A DNA stretch of 64,000 bases, from contig JAHRFD010000004.1 in NCBI GenBank assembly GCA_020882975.1, positions 1 to 64,000 on the forward strand, in the 5' to 3' direction. Source of the stretch: Microcoleus sp. EPA2. GTDB lineage: Bacteria > Cyanobacteriota > Cyanobacteriia > Cyanobacteriales > Microcoleaceae. A program made the position numbers and the translations under genes. Numbering within the stretch: the first letter of the stretch is position 1; each line of letters opens with the position of its first letter. Under the pieces are notes generated by a model, which made no database searches, was not told where the DNA came from, and saw only the letters and a list, made by a program, of their open reading frames with translations. Below, in pieces: positions 1 to 9,505 of the stretch.

Positions 1-79
1 ACAGATTAAAAAAGGCAGAAAAAAAGACCGCGATCGTGATAATAGAAGCACAAAAAAGCGATCGCCCGCTGATTATTAA
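1..79 (+). CDS. Mirror copy of the 3' end of the gene at 301-1005 (partial, runs off the left edge)
   Basis: Reading the plus strand in the frame that begins at base 2 gives 25 codons and a TAA stop (77-79). The peptide, ending KKRSPADY, is identical to the C-terminus of the minus-strand protein at 301-1005. The two ends face each other across a large palindrome. Whether a complete second gene copy lies to the left cannot be seen. It could be a true inverted duplication or an assembly fold-back. The identity is read directly from the sequence; any gene function for this copy is unknown. Confidence 0.6.
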   Translation, partial: QIKKGRKKDRDRDNRSTKKRSPADY

Positions 80-116
80 TCCGACGAAAAACCCCCACAA
101 ACCCCAACCTCGTAGG

Positions 117-292
117 GGCGGGTTTTCGAGATGGTGGATTATGGGCCATTATGGTTGGTGAAACCCGCCCCTACGAGGTTGGGGTTTGTGGGGGTTTTGT
201 GGTGGGGTTGGGCGGGTTTTCGAGATGGTGGATTATGGGCCATTATGGTTGGTGAAACCCGCCCCTACGAGGTTGGGGTTTGTGGGGGTTTT
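117..292. repeat. Two direct copies of an 82-bp repeat inside the palindrome
   Basis: Bases 117-198 and 211-292 match each other at an offset of 94 bases, separated by a short G/T-rich spacer. Each copy contains inverted GCGGGTTT and AAACCCGC ends about 35 bases apart, so each unit can form its own hairpin. This resembles the small palindromic intergenic repeats that are common in Oscillatoriales. Confidence 0.8.
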
Positions 293-300
293 TCGTCGGA

Positions 301-1005
301 TTAATAATCAGCGGGCGATCGCTTTTTTGTGCTTCTATTATCACGATCGCGGTCTTTTTTTCTGCCTTTTTTAATCTGTTCGCTCATCTCTACAAACACA
401 TCTTTACGCAAATAAGGATAGTCGCTTACCCACACGTCGCGGCTGGGAATGTAAATATCTGAAACTTTGGCAATTCTGCCCAAATCTTCTTGATTCGACA
501 TGATTAACATCAAAGCAGCTTGGCCGGGGGCAATTCCTTGATGATTTTTCTGCAAGGGCGCTCGAAGTGTGGTAGTAAATCCGGTTTTGTCGCCGACTTC
601 TAAGTTAATTCGCGGTTCTAAGTTGTCTACAATTACTAATTGTCCTTTTTGGTTGACTGTTTCTTCTTGACTTGTGACTTCATCTGTGATGTATATATCC
701 AAAACTCGTCCTTGCCAAAAACCGCAATATTTATATTTGCGACATTCTGCGTTTTTTAAACTCGCCCAGAAAATCGGCCCCCACAGCCAGTACAAGCCTG
801 CAATCAATCCGGTGATTAATACTAGGGGGCCGACATCGGAACCGGCGAAGTTGTAGATGACTACGAGGAGAACTACGATTACGGCAGATATGAGCATTCT
901 CCTCAAAAAGTCTGGGGGTTTTCCCCAGAAGTATTTGTATTGGGCTCCGGTGGCGACGGCGGGAATTAGTTCTTGAAATGTTTCGCGGGTTAAGGGAATT
1001 AGCAT
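301..1005 (-). CDS. Conserved cyanobacterial membrane protein of unknown function
   Basis: The 234-residue protein has two adjacent hydrophobic segments (about residues 37-75) that probably form a membrane hairpin. A soluble C-terminal domain follows, ending in a very basic tail rich in K, R and D. No catalytic motif is visible. I recall homologues in cyanobacteria carrying the label phosphate ABC transporter permease, but nothing here looks like a permease: there are too few membrane spans and no permease loop. The last 25 codons lie in the palindrome and are duplicated in mirror orientation at 1-79. Function unknown. Confidence 0.75.
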   Translation of the reverse strand: MLIPLTRETFQELIPAVATGAQYKYFWGKPPDFLRRMLISAVIVVLLVVIYNFAGSDVGPLVLITGLIAGLYWLWGPIFWASLKNAECRKYKYCGFWQGRVLDIYITDEVTSQEETVNQKGQLVIVDNLEPRINLEVGDKTGFTTTLRAPLQKNHQGIAPGQAALMLIMSNQEDLGRIAKVSDIYIPSRDVWVSDYPYLRKDVFVEMSEQIKKGRKKDRDRDNRSTKKRSPADY

Positions 1006-1007
1006 AA

Positions 1008-1097
1008 TGGGGAATTGGGAATTGGGAATGGGGAATTGGGAATTGGGAATTGGGAATTGGGGATGGGGAATTGGGGATTGGGGGATGGGGAATTGGC
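1008..1097. repeat. Heptameric tandem repeat (GGGAATT type)
   Basis: A run of GGGAATT and GGGGAATT units with drift fills the gap between two minus-strand genes. Related CCCAATT units occur at 1510-1550, on the other side of the four-helix-bundle gene, so that gene is flanked by repeats of the same family in opposite orientation. They match the STRR class known from cyanobacteria. Confidence 0.85.
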
Positions 1098-1113
1098 TAT
1101 CTGTCTCAAGTTT

Positions 1114-1494
1114 TCAATCACTCATTCGATCTTTTTTGTCACCTATTGAGTTTAGATAAGCATTGAGTTTTGGTGGCAGTTCATCAATTATTGGTTGATT
1201 TTTTTTTACTTGTTCATCTGCTAACAACTGTCTGGCGTATGCCAATCTCAACCAACTGATTGTTTCATATAAAGAGCCTCTGGCAATTTTAATAAAACGC
1301 CGATTGTCTTGATGATTATACCTGCCACGTCCTTCTGCGATATTAGCACAAACACTATCGGCGGAGCGTACAATTTGCTGACCCATAGTATCTTTCGTGA
1401 AATAATCCCATTGTTTGACGATAAACCAAACCTCATTTGCTAACTTTTCAGCCAACTTGGAAACATCCAAATCCTCAAAATCTGGTCTACTCAT
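1114..1494 (-). CDS. Four helix bundle protein (S23/IVS family)
   Basis: A 126-residue helical protein with family hallmarks: [17 protein letters not shown] near residues 43-59, followed by [16 protein letters not shown]. Members were first noticed inside intervening sequences of bacterial 23S rRNA genes and are related to the Avd accessory protein of diversity-generating retroelements, but most are free-standing and of unknown role. No rRNA gene or reverse transcriptase is nearby. GGGAATT-type repeats flank it on both sides, which suggests it moved or was rearranged with them. Family assignment is good, function open. Confidence 0.85.
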   Translation of the reverse strand: MSRPDFEDLDVSKLAEKLANEVWFIVKQWDYFTKDTMGQQIVRSADSVCANIAEGRGRYNHQDNRRFIKIARGSLYETISWLRLAYARQLLADEQVKKNQPIIDELPPKLNAYLNSIGDKKDRMSD

Positions 1495-1504
1495 ATCTAC
1501 ACCC

Positions 1505-1550
1505 CTCTATTCCCAATTCCCCATTCCCAATTCCCCATTCCCAATTCCCT
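1505..1550. repeat. Heptameric tandem repeat (CCCAATT type)
   Basis: Alternating CCCAATT and CCCCATT units fill the gap between the four-helix-bundle gene and dapB. They are the reverse-complement counterpart of the array at 1008-1097. Confidence 0.8.
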
Positions 1551-2376
1551 AGAGTATCTTTTCTAAGCCGTAAACGAGCGATCGCAATTCAATTACTTTG
1601 CGTATAGATAGGATGACTCCGGGCATATAACAAGCGCGATCGCTCGTGTCGTGACGTAAAGTATAAACTTGACCTGCGGCACCAAAAATTACTTCTTGGT
1701 GAGCAATTAAACCGGGTAAGCGGATGCTGTGAATCCGAATTCCTTCGTCGGCTAAAGAGCCTCTAGCTCCTGGTAATTTTTCGGTTTCATCCACCTCTGG
1801 GGGATTGAATGTTTTTCCCATTTCTGCTAGCATTTGGGCGGTTTGAATGGCAGTGCCGCTGGGTGCATCGGCTTTTTGATTGTGGTGGAGTTCGATAATT
1901 TCTACGTGTTCAAAATATTGAGATGCTGTGACAGCGGCTTGTTGTAGCAGAACCATGCCGATGGAAAAATTGGGTATAATTAAACAGCCAATGCTGGCTT
2001 TGTCGGCAAACTCGGCTAAGTTTTGAATTTGCTCGGTACTCAAACCAGTGGTGCCGACGACGGGACGAATGCCGTAGGCTATGGCCGATCGCACATTTTC
2101 GTAAACTGACTTCGGGTGTGTAAAATCTACCATCACCCCTGGCTGTTTTTCCTGGGCTGCTAATACCAGCATTCCTTGCAAATCGTCGGTAATGGGAACT
2201 TCCAACGGCCCGCCCCCTGCTAATTCTCCGGCATCGGCGTTGAGGACTTCAGGAGAGTGGTCTATGGCCCCGAATAGGGTGAGGTCTGGAGCCTTGGCGA
2301 TCGCCTTAATTACTTCGCGGCCCATTTTGCCTGCGGCACCGTTAACAATCACCGGAATTGGAAGTTGATTCGCCAT
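1549..2376 (-). CDS. dapB: 4-hydroxy-tetrahydrodipicolinate reductase
   Basis: DapB reduces the unstable hydroxy-tetrahydrodipicolinate with NAD(P)H in the cytoplasmic diaminopimelate/lysine pathway. The 275-residue length is normal for cyanobacteria. Visible motifs are the nucleotide-binding [10 protein letters not shown] near residue 14, the [11 protein letters not shown] segment, and the active-site [15 protein letters not shown] containing the catalytic His-His and Lys. It is a single gene; the next gene upstream is divergent, leaving a 120-base promoter region. The C-terminal coding end abuts a short repeat. High confidence. Confidence 0.97.
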   Translation of the reverse strand: MANQLPIPVIVNGAAGKMGREVIKAIAKAPDLTLFGAIDHSPEVLNADAGELAGGGPLEVPITDDLQGMLVLAAQEKQPGVMVDFTHPKSVYENVRSAIAYGIRPVVGTTGLSTEQIQNLAEFADKASIGCLIIPNFSIGMVLLQQAAVTASQYFEHVEIIELHHNQKADAPSGTAIQTAQMLAEMGKTFNPPEVDETEKLPGARGSLADEGIRIHSIRLPGLIAHQEVIFGAAGQVYTLRHDTSDRACYMPGVILSIRKVIELRSLVYGLEKIL

Positions 2377-2664
2377 AATCTCAAAAAAAAATTCTGAAAG
2401 TCTATGGACTAAATTTTAACTCTACCAGGACTGACACACTCTTAAGGTTCCTATAAACTTTGTGAAATCAAGCAATTATTTGAGGCAAACTCGTTTTTGC
2501 CACAACTTCTGAAACCATTCTGTGAAAACAGACTGGGAGAAGCAAATTTGTATAGGTCAATTTTTGCTGATGGCAGAAGTTGCTGCGTGCCTCAAAGCTC
2601 TCTCTCTGAATTTATGAGGTTTAATTATGCCTTCGACCTTCTGCTTTCTGCGATTTACTGTCGG

Positions 2665-5223
2665 ATGAGTTCCAAATTATCTCAAAATATTCGATCGCTG
2701 TTTTCGGTCCTAACTCCCCTGGGTTTGAGTTGTCAAGGTGGGCGAGTATGGGTTTTGCCTGCTGTATTGGCGGGCGCAACAGTAACCCTACTGAATCTGG
2801 GAGTGCGTCGGTTGGGAGGGTTCCAAAGCTTGGAATTAGGCAGTTTTGACTCTTTAGTGCGCTTGCAGCCATCGCAGAACACCGATCCTAGACTATTGGT
2901 AGTGGGTATTTCTGAGGCGGATATTCAAGCCTTGGGCAGATTTCCGATTACCGATCGATCACTTGCTCAAACCTTGACAAAATTGCAAAAATATCATCCA
3001 AGGGCGATCGGTTTGGACTTGTACCGGGATTTGCCACAAGCACCGGGACATCAGGAGTTGTTGACGCAACTGAAAGCACCGAATGTGGTGGCCATCAACA
3101 AATTGAGCGATGGGGAAAGTCCGGGAGTATCTCCACCAACGGGGATGCCAGCAGAGCGAGTGGGCTTTAACGACTTTGTACTCGACGCTGATGGTGTGGT
3201 GCGTCGCAATTTGATTTCTGTGTCAAAACCGGATGGAACTATTGCTTTCTCATTTTCTGTACAACTAGCTTTGCTGTATCTCAAAGACAGTTTGCAACCA
3301 GAAAATAGCCCTGTTCATGCCAACCAAATCAACTGGGGTAAGGCACAATTCCAACCTTTAAAACCTCACAGTGGTGGCTATGCCAATATTGACACCAAAG
3401 GCTACCAAATTTTGCTCCAATACCATTCTGCTAACAACGTGGCGCGACAGGTGAGTATCACGCAGGTGTTGAAGGGAGAAATTGACCCCAGTTGGGTGAA
3501 AGACAAGATTGTGTTGATTGGGACAACAGCACCTAGTGCCAGAGATTTGTTTTTGACACCCTATAGCCCAGGGCTTAAGCAAAGTCCAAAAATGCCGGGG
3601 GTGCTGCTGCACGCTCAAATGCTGAGCCAATTGTTGAGTGCAGTGTTGGATGGGCGATCGCTTTTTTGGATGTGGCCATCCTGGGCAGAAATTTTGTGGA
3701 ATGCTTCCTGGGCGGTGCTGGGGGGGACTATAGCTTGGCGGATTCAGCACCCTCTGCGGGCTGGATTGTGTGGGGTTGCGGTATTGGTGGGGCTGTTGGG
3801 GGTGAGTTTTGGCATTTTTACAGTGGGTGGGTGGGTGCCTCTGGTGTCGCCGACTTTGGGTTTGGTGATGACTGGTGTGGGTGTCAGTGCTTACAAAAAG
3901 CTGTACGATGCTTTTCACGATTCGCTGACTGGTTTGCCTAACCGGGATTTGTTTGTGGAGTGTCTGGGGCGGGCGATCGGCAATACTAGAGGTCGCCACA
4001 GTTATTTGTTTGCGGTGCTGTTTTTGGATTTAGACCGGTTCAAGGTAATTAATGATTCTTTGGGTCATTTGGCAGGGGATGAACTGCTGATATCGGTTGT
4101 GCTGCGGTTGAGAGCAAGTCTTTGCCATGGGGAGACTGTGGCGCGGGTGGGGGGTGATGATTTTGCGATTTTGGTGAGAAATACGGATGTTGATAGTGCG
4201 CTGAATTTGGCCGATCGCATTCACCAAGCTTTAATTGTACCTTTTGAGTTGAGAGGGCAAGAGGTATTTGTCACCGCTAGCATCGGGATTGCGGTGGGAG
4301 GCGAAGCCACAGCTACCGTTAGGGAACAGCCGGAACATTTGCTCAGGGATGCCCACACGGCGATGTATCGAGCGAAGGCTTTGGGGATGGGAAGGTATCA
4401 GTTGTTTAATGCTTCGATGCACGATTTGGCCCTGGAGAGGTTGCAGTTGGAGACGGATTTGCGGATGGCGCTCAAGCGTGGGGAGTTTTTGCTGCACTAC
4501 CAGCCGTTTGTGTGTTTGGCAACTGGGAGGATTATTGGGTTTGAGGCTTTGGTGCGCTGGCAGCATCCGGTGCGCGGTTTGGTGTCGCCGGTGAAGTTTA
4601 TTCCGGTGGCTGAGGAGACGGGGGCGATTGTACCCCTTGGTGAGTGGGTGTTGGAGGAGGCTTGTCGTCAGTTGCGTCTGTGGGAGGGGATGTTTGATTT
4701 CGATCGACCTTTGATGATGAGTGTCAATTTGTCTGGGAAGCAGTTTGCACAGCCGGATTTGGTGGCGCGAATTAAGCAGATTTTGGGAACCACGGGTTTG
4801 AGTGCCCAGAGTTTGAAGTTGGAGATTACTGAGAGTGTGGTGATGGATGATGTGGAGTCGGCGATCGCGGTTTTAAAGCATATGAAAGCCCTGAATGTCA
4901 AGTTAGGAATTGATGATTTTGGTACTGGTTATTCTTCTTTGAGTTATTTGAGTCGGTTTCCGACGGATACTTTGAAGGTTGATAAGTCCTTTGTGGGGCT
5001 GATGGAGATAGAAAGCGAGGGGGAGAATGTCGCGATCGTGCGGACGATTGTTACCCTCGCCCATGCTTTGGGTATGGATGTGATTGCCGAGGGTGTGGAG
5101 ACGGCGGCACAATTGGCTAGGTTAAGGGCGATCGGTTGCGAGTACGGCCAAGGTTACTTTTTTGCTAAGCCTTTACCGAGTGAGGCGGCCACTGCTTTGA
5201 TGGCTTCTCGGCCACAGTGGTAG
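2665..5223 (+). CDS. CHASE2-GGDEF-EAL membrane cyclic-di-GMP enzyme
   Basis: Order: one N-terminal membrane span, an extracytoplasmic CHASE2 domain beginning at FDSLVRLQP, three closely spaced membrane spans, a GGDEF domain with GGDDF at about residues 496-500, and an EAL domain with EAL at 627-629. The EAL half keeps NLSGKQF, EITESVVMDD, IDDFGTGYSSL and IAEGVET, so phosphodiesterase activity is likely. GGDDF is compatible with cyclase activity, and no RxxD inhibitory site precedes it. The reading frame is open upstream to a TTG at 2497. I prefer ATG 2665 because it puts the first span at the N-terminus; ATG 2614 is the alternative. Either start lacks a clear ribosome site. The CHASE2 ligand is unknown. 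Confidence 0.93.
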   Translation: MSSKLSQNIRSLFSVLTPLGLSCQGGRVWVLPAVLAGATVTLLNLGVRRLGGFQSLELGSFDSLVRLQPSQNTDPRLLVVGISEADIQALGRFPITDRSLAQTLTKLQKYHPRAIGLDLYRDLPQAPGHQELLTQLKAPNVVAINKLSDGESPGVSPPTGMPAERVGFNDFVLDADGVVRRNLISVSKPDGTIAFSFSVQLALLYLKDSLQPENSPVHANQINWGKAQFQPLKPHSGGYANIDTKGYQILLQYHSANNVARQVSITQVLKGEIDPSWVKDKIVLIGTTAPSARDLFLTPYSPGLKQSPKMPGVLLHAQMLSQLLSAVLDGRSLFWMWPSWAEILWNASWAVLGGTIAWRIQHPLRAGLCGVAVLVGLLGVSFGIFTVGGWVPLVSPTLGLVMTGVGVSAYKKLYDAFHDSLTGLPNRDLFVECLGRAIGNTRGRHSYLFAVLFLDLDRFKVINDSLGHLAGDELLISVVLRLRASLCHGETVARVGGDDFAILVRNTDVDSALNLADRIHQALIVPFELRGQEVFVTASIGIAVGGEATATVREQPEHLLRDAHTAMYRAKALGMGRYQLFNASMHDLALERLQLETDLRMALKRGEFLLHYQPFVCLATGRIIGFEALVRWQHPVRGLVSPVKFIPVAEETGAIVPLGEWVLEEACRQLRLWEGMFDFDRPLMMSVNLSGKQFAQPDLVARIKQILGTTGLSAQSLKLEITESVVMDDVESAIAVLKHMKALNVKLGIDDFGTGYSSLSYLSRFPTDTLKVDKSFVGLMEIESEGENVAIVRTIVTLAHALGMDVIAEGVETAAQLARLRAIGCEYGQGYFFAKPLPSEAATALMASRPQW

Positions 5224-5310
5224 TTATTGGTTATTTGTTATTGGTTATTGGTTGTTGGTTGTTTGTTATTTGTTATTGGTTGTTGGTTGTTTGTTGTTGG
5301 TTATTTGTTG
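5222..5310. repeat. Heptameric repeat array (TTATTGG/TTGTTGG)
   Basis: Tandem 7-base units TTATTGG, TTGTTGG and TTGTTAT begin at the stop codon of the CHASE2 gene. Further downstream, near 5370-5400, lies a CTCTGTG/CTCTGCG type repeat seen again at 18745, 44500, 44605 and 56325. The short open frame over the array has no protein-like composition. Confidence 0.85.
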
Positions 5311-5459
5311 TTAGCTTTCAACTGATATCAAATCCGGTAGCATCTGAATTATTCACATCTCTATTCTCTCCCTCTGTGTCCTCTGTGTTCTCTGCGGTTA
5401 AATCATGACCATACAACCAGAAACGATATGACTCACGTTTGTCCACAACTTCTCCTATT

Positions 5460-6890
5460 TTAAATTTTTCTGCCTATTAGATAATAAGTAGTCATATCTC
5501 CCTTACCTTTGACATTGACTGTACCGCGTGTTTTCAATAAATACTTATCACACAACAATTGATAGGTGGAATCACTGACTTGAATTTTACCAGGAACTCC
5601 TTGGGATTCCATGCGGCTTGCTGTGTTGACAGCATCTCCCCATAAGTCGTAAATAAATTTTTTTGTGCCGATGACACCGGCAACTACTGGACCTGTATTA
5701 ATACCAATCCGAATCTGGAGTGGTTGGCCGCTTTCGTCGCTAAATTTCATAATTTCTTGCTGCATTTCTATGGCCATTTCTGCAATAGATTCGGCGTGAT
5801 TTGCACAGGAGACTGGTAAACCGCCAGCTACCATATAGTTATCACCGATTGTTTTAATTTTTTCCAGTCCGTATTGCTCGCTCAAATGGTCAAAGGCTGA
5901 AAAGATTTTGTTCAGTAATTCTACTAATTCTTGAGGAGATGTGCGGGAGGATATTTCGGTAAATCCCACAATATCCGCAAACAAAATCGTGACTTCGGCA
6001 AATCCGTCAGCTATGTTGATTTGACCTGTTTTTAGGCGATCGGCAATGGTTTTTGGTAAGATATTTAATAATAAACGTTCGGAGTTTTCTTGTTCGGCAC
6101 GCAATATTTCTTCCGCTGCTTGTCGCTGGGCAATTTCTTTATAGACTCGGCAAAACATTTGATTGAAAGCCACCATTACTTCTCCTAATTCATCATCGCG
6201 CTTGACTGAAAAAGAATAAAAATCAGGTTGTATGCGATTTTGGCTTAAAGCATCTCCCGCAGCTATCAAGTCATCCCGCAGTCTCAAGATAGGTGCAATT
6301 ACTGTTCCCCCTAAAAATAGCATGGTCACAGTAGTAACAAAGGCTGTTATAATCAAAACTAAAATTGAGATCCGCCAGATAAATGCGTATAATTCTGGTT
6401 GAACAGATGAAGCATCGTGGCGGACAATTAAAGTATAATTTCCTCCCAGATATTCATTAGTCCAAGCAACATCATAGCGTTTCCAATCAAGAGAATGCTT
6501 GCGTAAGATTCGCTCATTTTTTGTTTGTTCTAATTTTATTTCTGGTGCTTCGCCAAATGTATATATTAGCTGACCGTTGGTCATGTAAATAGATAATCCT
6601 AAGATGATTTTTGATTGTTTGATAGCAGTTTTTACTTGGTTTTCTAAAAACAGGCGATCGGAGATATCTTGTTTGAGCAAAAATACTAGGGAGTCAATCG
6701 TAGCGCGAGACACCTGTTCTAATTGCATTAATAGTTCATCTTCCCGCCGAAAATAAGAGGGAACTAAAATAATTGCTTCTATTACTAAAATGCTCGCAAA
6801 TACCCACAGGGCTATTTGGCGAGATAAGCGAGATTTGAAAAAACCTAAAAATGACAAAAACCTGAATGACATAAAATTACTGTTTGGCAA
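5460..6890 (-). CDS. Membrane sensor adenylate cyclase (HAMP, class III)
   Basis: The 476 residues comprise a membrane span at about 26-45, an extracytoplasmic sensor region to about 168, a second span at 172-195, a HAMP domain to about 250, a short coiled linker with LLNILP, and a class III cyclase domain from about 295. Metal-binding Asp residues sit in FADIVGF and TIGDNYM. Substrate-selecting positions are Lys in EKIKTIGD and Asp in YDLWGDAVN, the adenylate rather than guanylate pattern. It lies 73 bases downstream of another cyclase gene on the same strand with a very similar catalytic domain, so the pair looks like a tandem duplication with changed sensors. Confidence 0.94.
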   Translation of the reverse strand: MPNSNFMSFRFLSFLGFFKSRLSRQIALWVFASILVIEAIILVPSYFRREDELLMQLEQVSRATIDSLVFLLKQDISDRLFLENQVKTAIKQSKIILGLSIYMTNGQLIYTFGEAPEIKLEQTKNERILRKHSLDWKRYDVAWTNEYLGGNYTLIVRHDASSVQPELYAFIWRISILVLIITAFVTTVTMLFLGGTVIAPILRLRDDLIAAGDALSQNRIQPDFYSFSVKRDDELGEVMVAFNQMFCRVYKEIAQRQAAEEILRAEQENSERLLLNILPKTIADRLKTGQINIADGFAEVTILFADIVGFTEISSRTSPQELVELLNKIFSAFDHLSEQYGLEKIKTIGDNYMVAGGLPVSCANHAESIAEMAIEMQQEIMKFSDESGQPLQIRIGINTGPVVAGVIGTKKFIYDLWGDAVNTASRMESQGVPGKIQVSDSTYQLLCDKYLLKTRGTVNVKGKGDMTTYYLIGRKI

Positions 6891-6963
6891 ATGGCTAATT
6901 ATGAGAAGGCAGAATTCAGCAGTCAGTATTTATGAAAATGCGCCCTGAATTATTGTAGACAAT

Positions 6964-8439
6964 TTAAACAGACTGTGAACTAAGTAATCTACCCTCCAGC
7001 AGATAGGTATTCATATCGCCCTTGCCTTTAACATGGATAATTCCTCGGTCTTCAAACAGATATTTATTTCGCAAAATATCGTAGGTGGATTTAGTGACTT
7101 GAATAGTGCCAGGAAGTCCGTGGGATTCCATGCGTGCTGCTGTATTCACGGCATCCCCCCAGAGGTCATAAATGAATTTTTTAGTACCAATAACTCCGGC
7201 GATTGCTGGACCAGTATTGATGCCGATGCGAAGACTAATTGCCGCCTGATGTTTCGCGTTAAATTTAACTAATTCCTGCTGCATATCTAAAGCCATTTCG
7301 GCAATTTTTTCGGCATGGTTTGTACTGGGATTTGGCAAGCCTCCAACTACCATATAAGCGTCGCCAATGGTCTTAATTTTTTCCAAACCGTACTTTTCTG
7401 TCAGACTATCGAAGCCTGAAAATATTTCATTGAGCAAAATGAGCAATTCTTCCGCAGATATCTGAGATGAAAGTACGGTAAAGCCGACGATATCAGCAAA
7501 TAAAATCGTGACTTCGGCAAAGGCATCAGCTATGGTATTTTGACCGTCTTTTAACTTGTTGGCAATGGATTCTGGTAAAATATTGAGCAACAGGCGATCG
7601 CTCTTTTCTTGTTCTTTTACCAATTCTATATTTGTCTCTTGCAATTGGGCAGTTCGTTCCCGGACTCGCTGCTCTAATTGTTTAGCGTTTTGGCGCAATC
7701 TACTGATAGCTAAACTTAAGCCTGATATCCCTAATACTGAAAGTCCGACTAACAGGAAAAACAAGTTTTTGAGTCCATTGTGAGTCTTTTGAGTGATGGT
7801 ATTGAGAGGTTGAGTAATTTCTAATATGCCCCGCACATCTCCTACTTTCCAGTCTTTTTTAGGACTGTAGGAGTTGGTGTTGTGGCAATTAACGCAGCTA
7901 GGAGTTAAAATGTCTGCTTCTGCATATCGAAATGCTGGTTTACCGAGAAAATCTTCTCTTCTAAAAAAGTTGGCTGTGGGATTTTTTGTCAAATAGCTGA
8001 GGGCTTCTCGTTCAAAATTGTCTTTAGCCCCACCTTCTTTTTCCCGCCAAGGAAATGGGTAGTTGCTGTACAGACGAACTGACACTTCTGGATTTTTTTG
8101 GGTGATATGTTGACCGAGTTCTATCAAAAATGTTGCTGGTACTGGTACTGTTACTTTGGTTTTTGTGGGATTGTAGTCGTGGGTGAAGCTAATCGCATTA
8201 GCGGTGGTTAGGGGTTTGATAGCATCGGAACTGTAAAGGGTGCGGGCTTCTTTAATAGCTTGGGCGTAGAGGGTGGCATTTTGGAGTGCTTGGGATGTAA
8301 TTAGGGTGGATGAAAGCTGCGACATATTGGTCATCGCTATGGCTACACCTACACAGAATAGGATTGTTACTGCTAGGATAACTCGTTTGTAAACTAATTG
8401 ACCCATCGCCGCCAGACTGCCAGAAATTAAGTGTTGCAT
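6964..8439 (-). CDS. Adenylate cyclase with haem-c type Tll0287-like sensor
   Basis: After an N-terminal membrane span (about residues 18-36), the extracytoplasmic region resembles the Tll0287-like/DUF3365 family and carries a CVNCH haem-c attachment motif at residues 182-186. A second span near 225-245, a coiled linker and a class III cyclase domain follow. The catalytic domain keeps FADIVGF, EKIKTIGDAYM and YDLWGDAVNTAARM, so adenylate cyclase is predicted. No HAMP domain is evident. A covalently bound haem outside the membrane suggests redox or gas sensing; this is inference. It lies directly upstream of the HAMP cyclase gene and may be cotranscribed with it. Confidence 0.93.
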   Translation of the reverse strand: MQHLISGSLAAMGQLVYKRVILAVTILFCVGVAIAMTNMSQLSSTLITSQALQNATLYAQAIKEARTLYSSDAIKPLTTANAISFTHDYNPTKTKVTVPVPATFLIELGQHITQKNPEVSVRLYSNYPFPWREKEGGAKDNFEREALSYLTKNPTANFFRREDFLGKPAFRYAEADILTPSCVNCHNTNSYSPKKDWKVGDVRGILEITQPLNTITQKTHNGLKNLFFLLVGLSVLGISGLSLAISRLRQNAKQLEQRVRERTAQLQETNIELVKEQEKSDRLLLNILPESIANKLKDGQNTIADAFAEVTILFADIVGFTVLSSQISAEELLILLNEIFSGFDSLTEKYGLEKIKTIGDAYMVVGGLPNPSTNHAEKIAEMALDMQQELVKFNAKHQAAISLRIGINTGPAIAGVIGTKKFIYDLWGDAVNTAARMESHGLPGTIQVTKSTYDILRNKYLFEDRGIIHVKGKGDMNTYLLEGRLLSSQSV

Positions 8440-8679
8440 GGTATCCTCAAGTGTGAGGTTTGATGGTTATTTTGATTTACTACCAACATAACACTGCTTT
8501 TTTAGGGAATTTTTAGGCCATGAGAGTTAGAGAAAGACAGTAGAGTGTCAGAGGTTGTTTATAATTGTTTACTCCAATGGCTTGAGTTATCCGTAAAAGT
8601 ACGCATAACTTAATAACGCTAGTTGTAGTTATTTATGTATGTCGGTTAAGATAACAATTGTAGTTTATGGTTAGCGATC

Positions 8680-9444
8680 GTGAATTCTGATTCTAGTGCC
8701 TCACCTGTAAACAAGGAGATATTGCCGGGAGAAGTTTTTATCAATACTGCGGATTTTGATATCGGCATTCGGCGAATTTTGCCTAAATATGATGAAATGC
8801 TGGATGTATTAGCAGGTTGTATATTGAATGCAAACCACCGGATTTTAGAATTGGGTTGCGGTACCGGAGAACTTAGTTTAAAAGTTCTGGAACGCTATCC
8901 ATCTGCGGAAATAGTTGCGTTGGATTATTCGCCACGAATGCTTGATTTTGCTCGTGCCAAAATAGAGTTGGCAGGATATGGATCTAGGTGGACTGGAGTC
9001 GAGTTGGATTTTGGAGAATGGGCGACTAATCCGAATTTTTCGGGTTTGCGTGATAAATTTGATGCTTGTATTTCATCTCTGGCAATTCATCATCTGGATG
9101 ATGAAATGAAGTTGAAATTGTTTGAACGTATTCATGAAAATTTGAATCCTCATGGCTGTTTTTGGAATGCCGATCCGATGTTAGCAGAATCGGCGATCGT
9201 GCAAAAGATTTATCAAGTGGCGCGGGAAGAGTGGGCTGCAAGTCAAGGGGAAAAATTGGCAGAAATTCGCGGGAATGTGGGGATGAGTGTATCTTATGGG
9301 TATTCTCATCCCGATCGCCTAGCGACACTCTATACACATTTGGCCATGCTAGCCCAAGCGGGATTTGAGGCGATCGCAGTCCCTTGGAAATATTACGGTA
9401 TGGCCGTATTTGGGGGGTTTGTCAAGGCGCATCCCGGCAGTTAA
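8680..9444 (+). CDS. SAM-dependent methyltransferase (class I)
   Basis: The 254-residue protein has a Rossmann methyltransferase fold: motif I LELGCGTGELSL near residues 56-67, an acidic residue in VALDYSPRM after strand 2, and a motif near SSLAIHHLDD. These are typical of small-molecule methyltransferases; the substrate cannot be told. The start is GTG at 8680, the only plausible start in frame before the motif. It is divergent from the haem-sensor cyclase across a 240-base gap with no recognisable element. Transcription converges with the small exported protein downstream. Confidence 0.85.
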   Translation: MNSDSSASPVNKEILPGEVFINTADFDIGIRRILPKYDEMLDVLAGCILNANHRILELGCGTGELSLKVLERYPSAEIVALDYSPRMLDFARAKIELAGYGSRWTGVELDFGEWATNPNFSGLRDKFDACISSLAIHHLDDEMKLKLFERIHENLNPHGCFWNADPMLAESAIVQKIYQVAREEWAASQGEKLAEIRGNVGMSVSYGYSHPDRLATLYTHLAMLAQAGFEAIAVPWKYYGMAVFGGFVKAHPGS

Positions 9445-9505
9445 AAACCTTGTCTACACAAACTTTTGTCCCGATGGTGCGCGCACTAACAGAGTAGGAG
9501 GAAAT

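Larger units (their letters stand above)
1..379. repeat. Large perfect inverted repeat, 125-bp arms
   Basis: Bases 1-125 are the reverse complement of 255-379, centred near base 190 and with no mismatch seen by eye. The left arm runs to the window edge, so the palindrome may be longer. The arms include the last codons of the gene at 301-1005 and a GC-rich motif of the AACCCGCCCCTACG type, which recurs in altered form near 17226. Confidence 0.9.

Noticed and set aside
301..1005. Phosphate ABC transporter permease as the function of this protein
   Set aside because: Only two membrane segments, no permease loop and no ABC partner genes; the label is probably an inherited misannotation.
3358..3999. 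213-codon minus-strand frame opposite the CHASE2 domain
   Set aside because: Composition dominated by His, Gln, Pro and Ser, typical of an antisense shadow of a GC-rich gene.
5217..5408. 63-codon frame rich in Leu, Val, Trp and Cys
   Set aside because: It is translation of the TTATTGG/TTGTTGG heptamer array; the apparent membrane segment is a repeat artefact.
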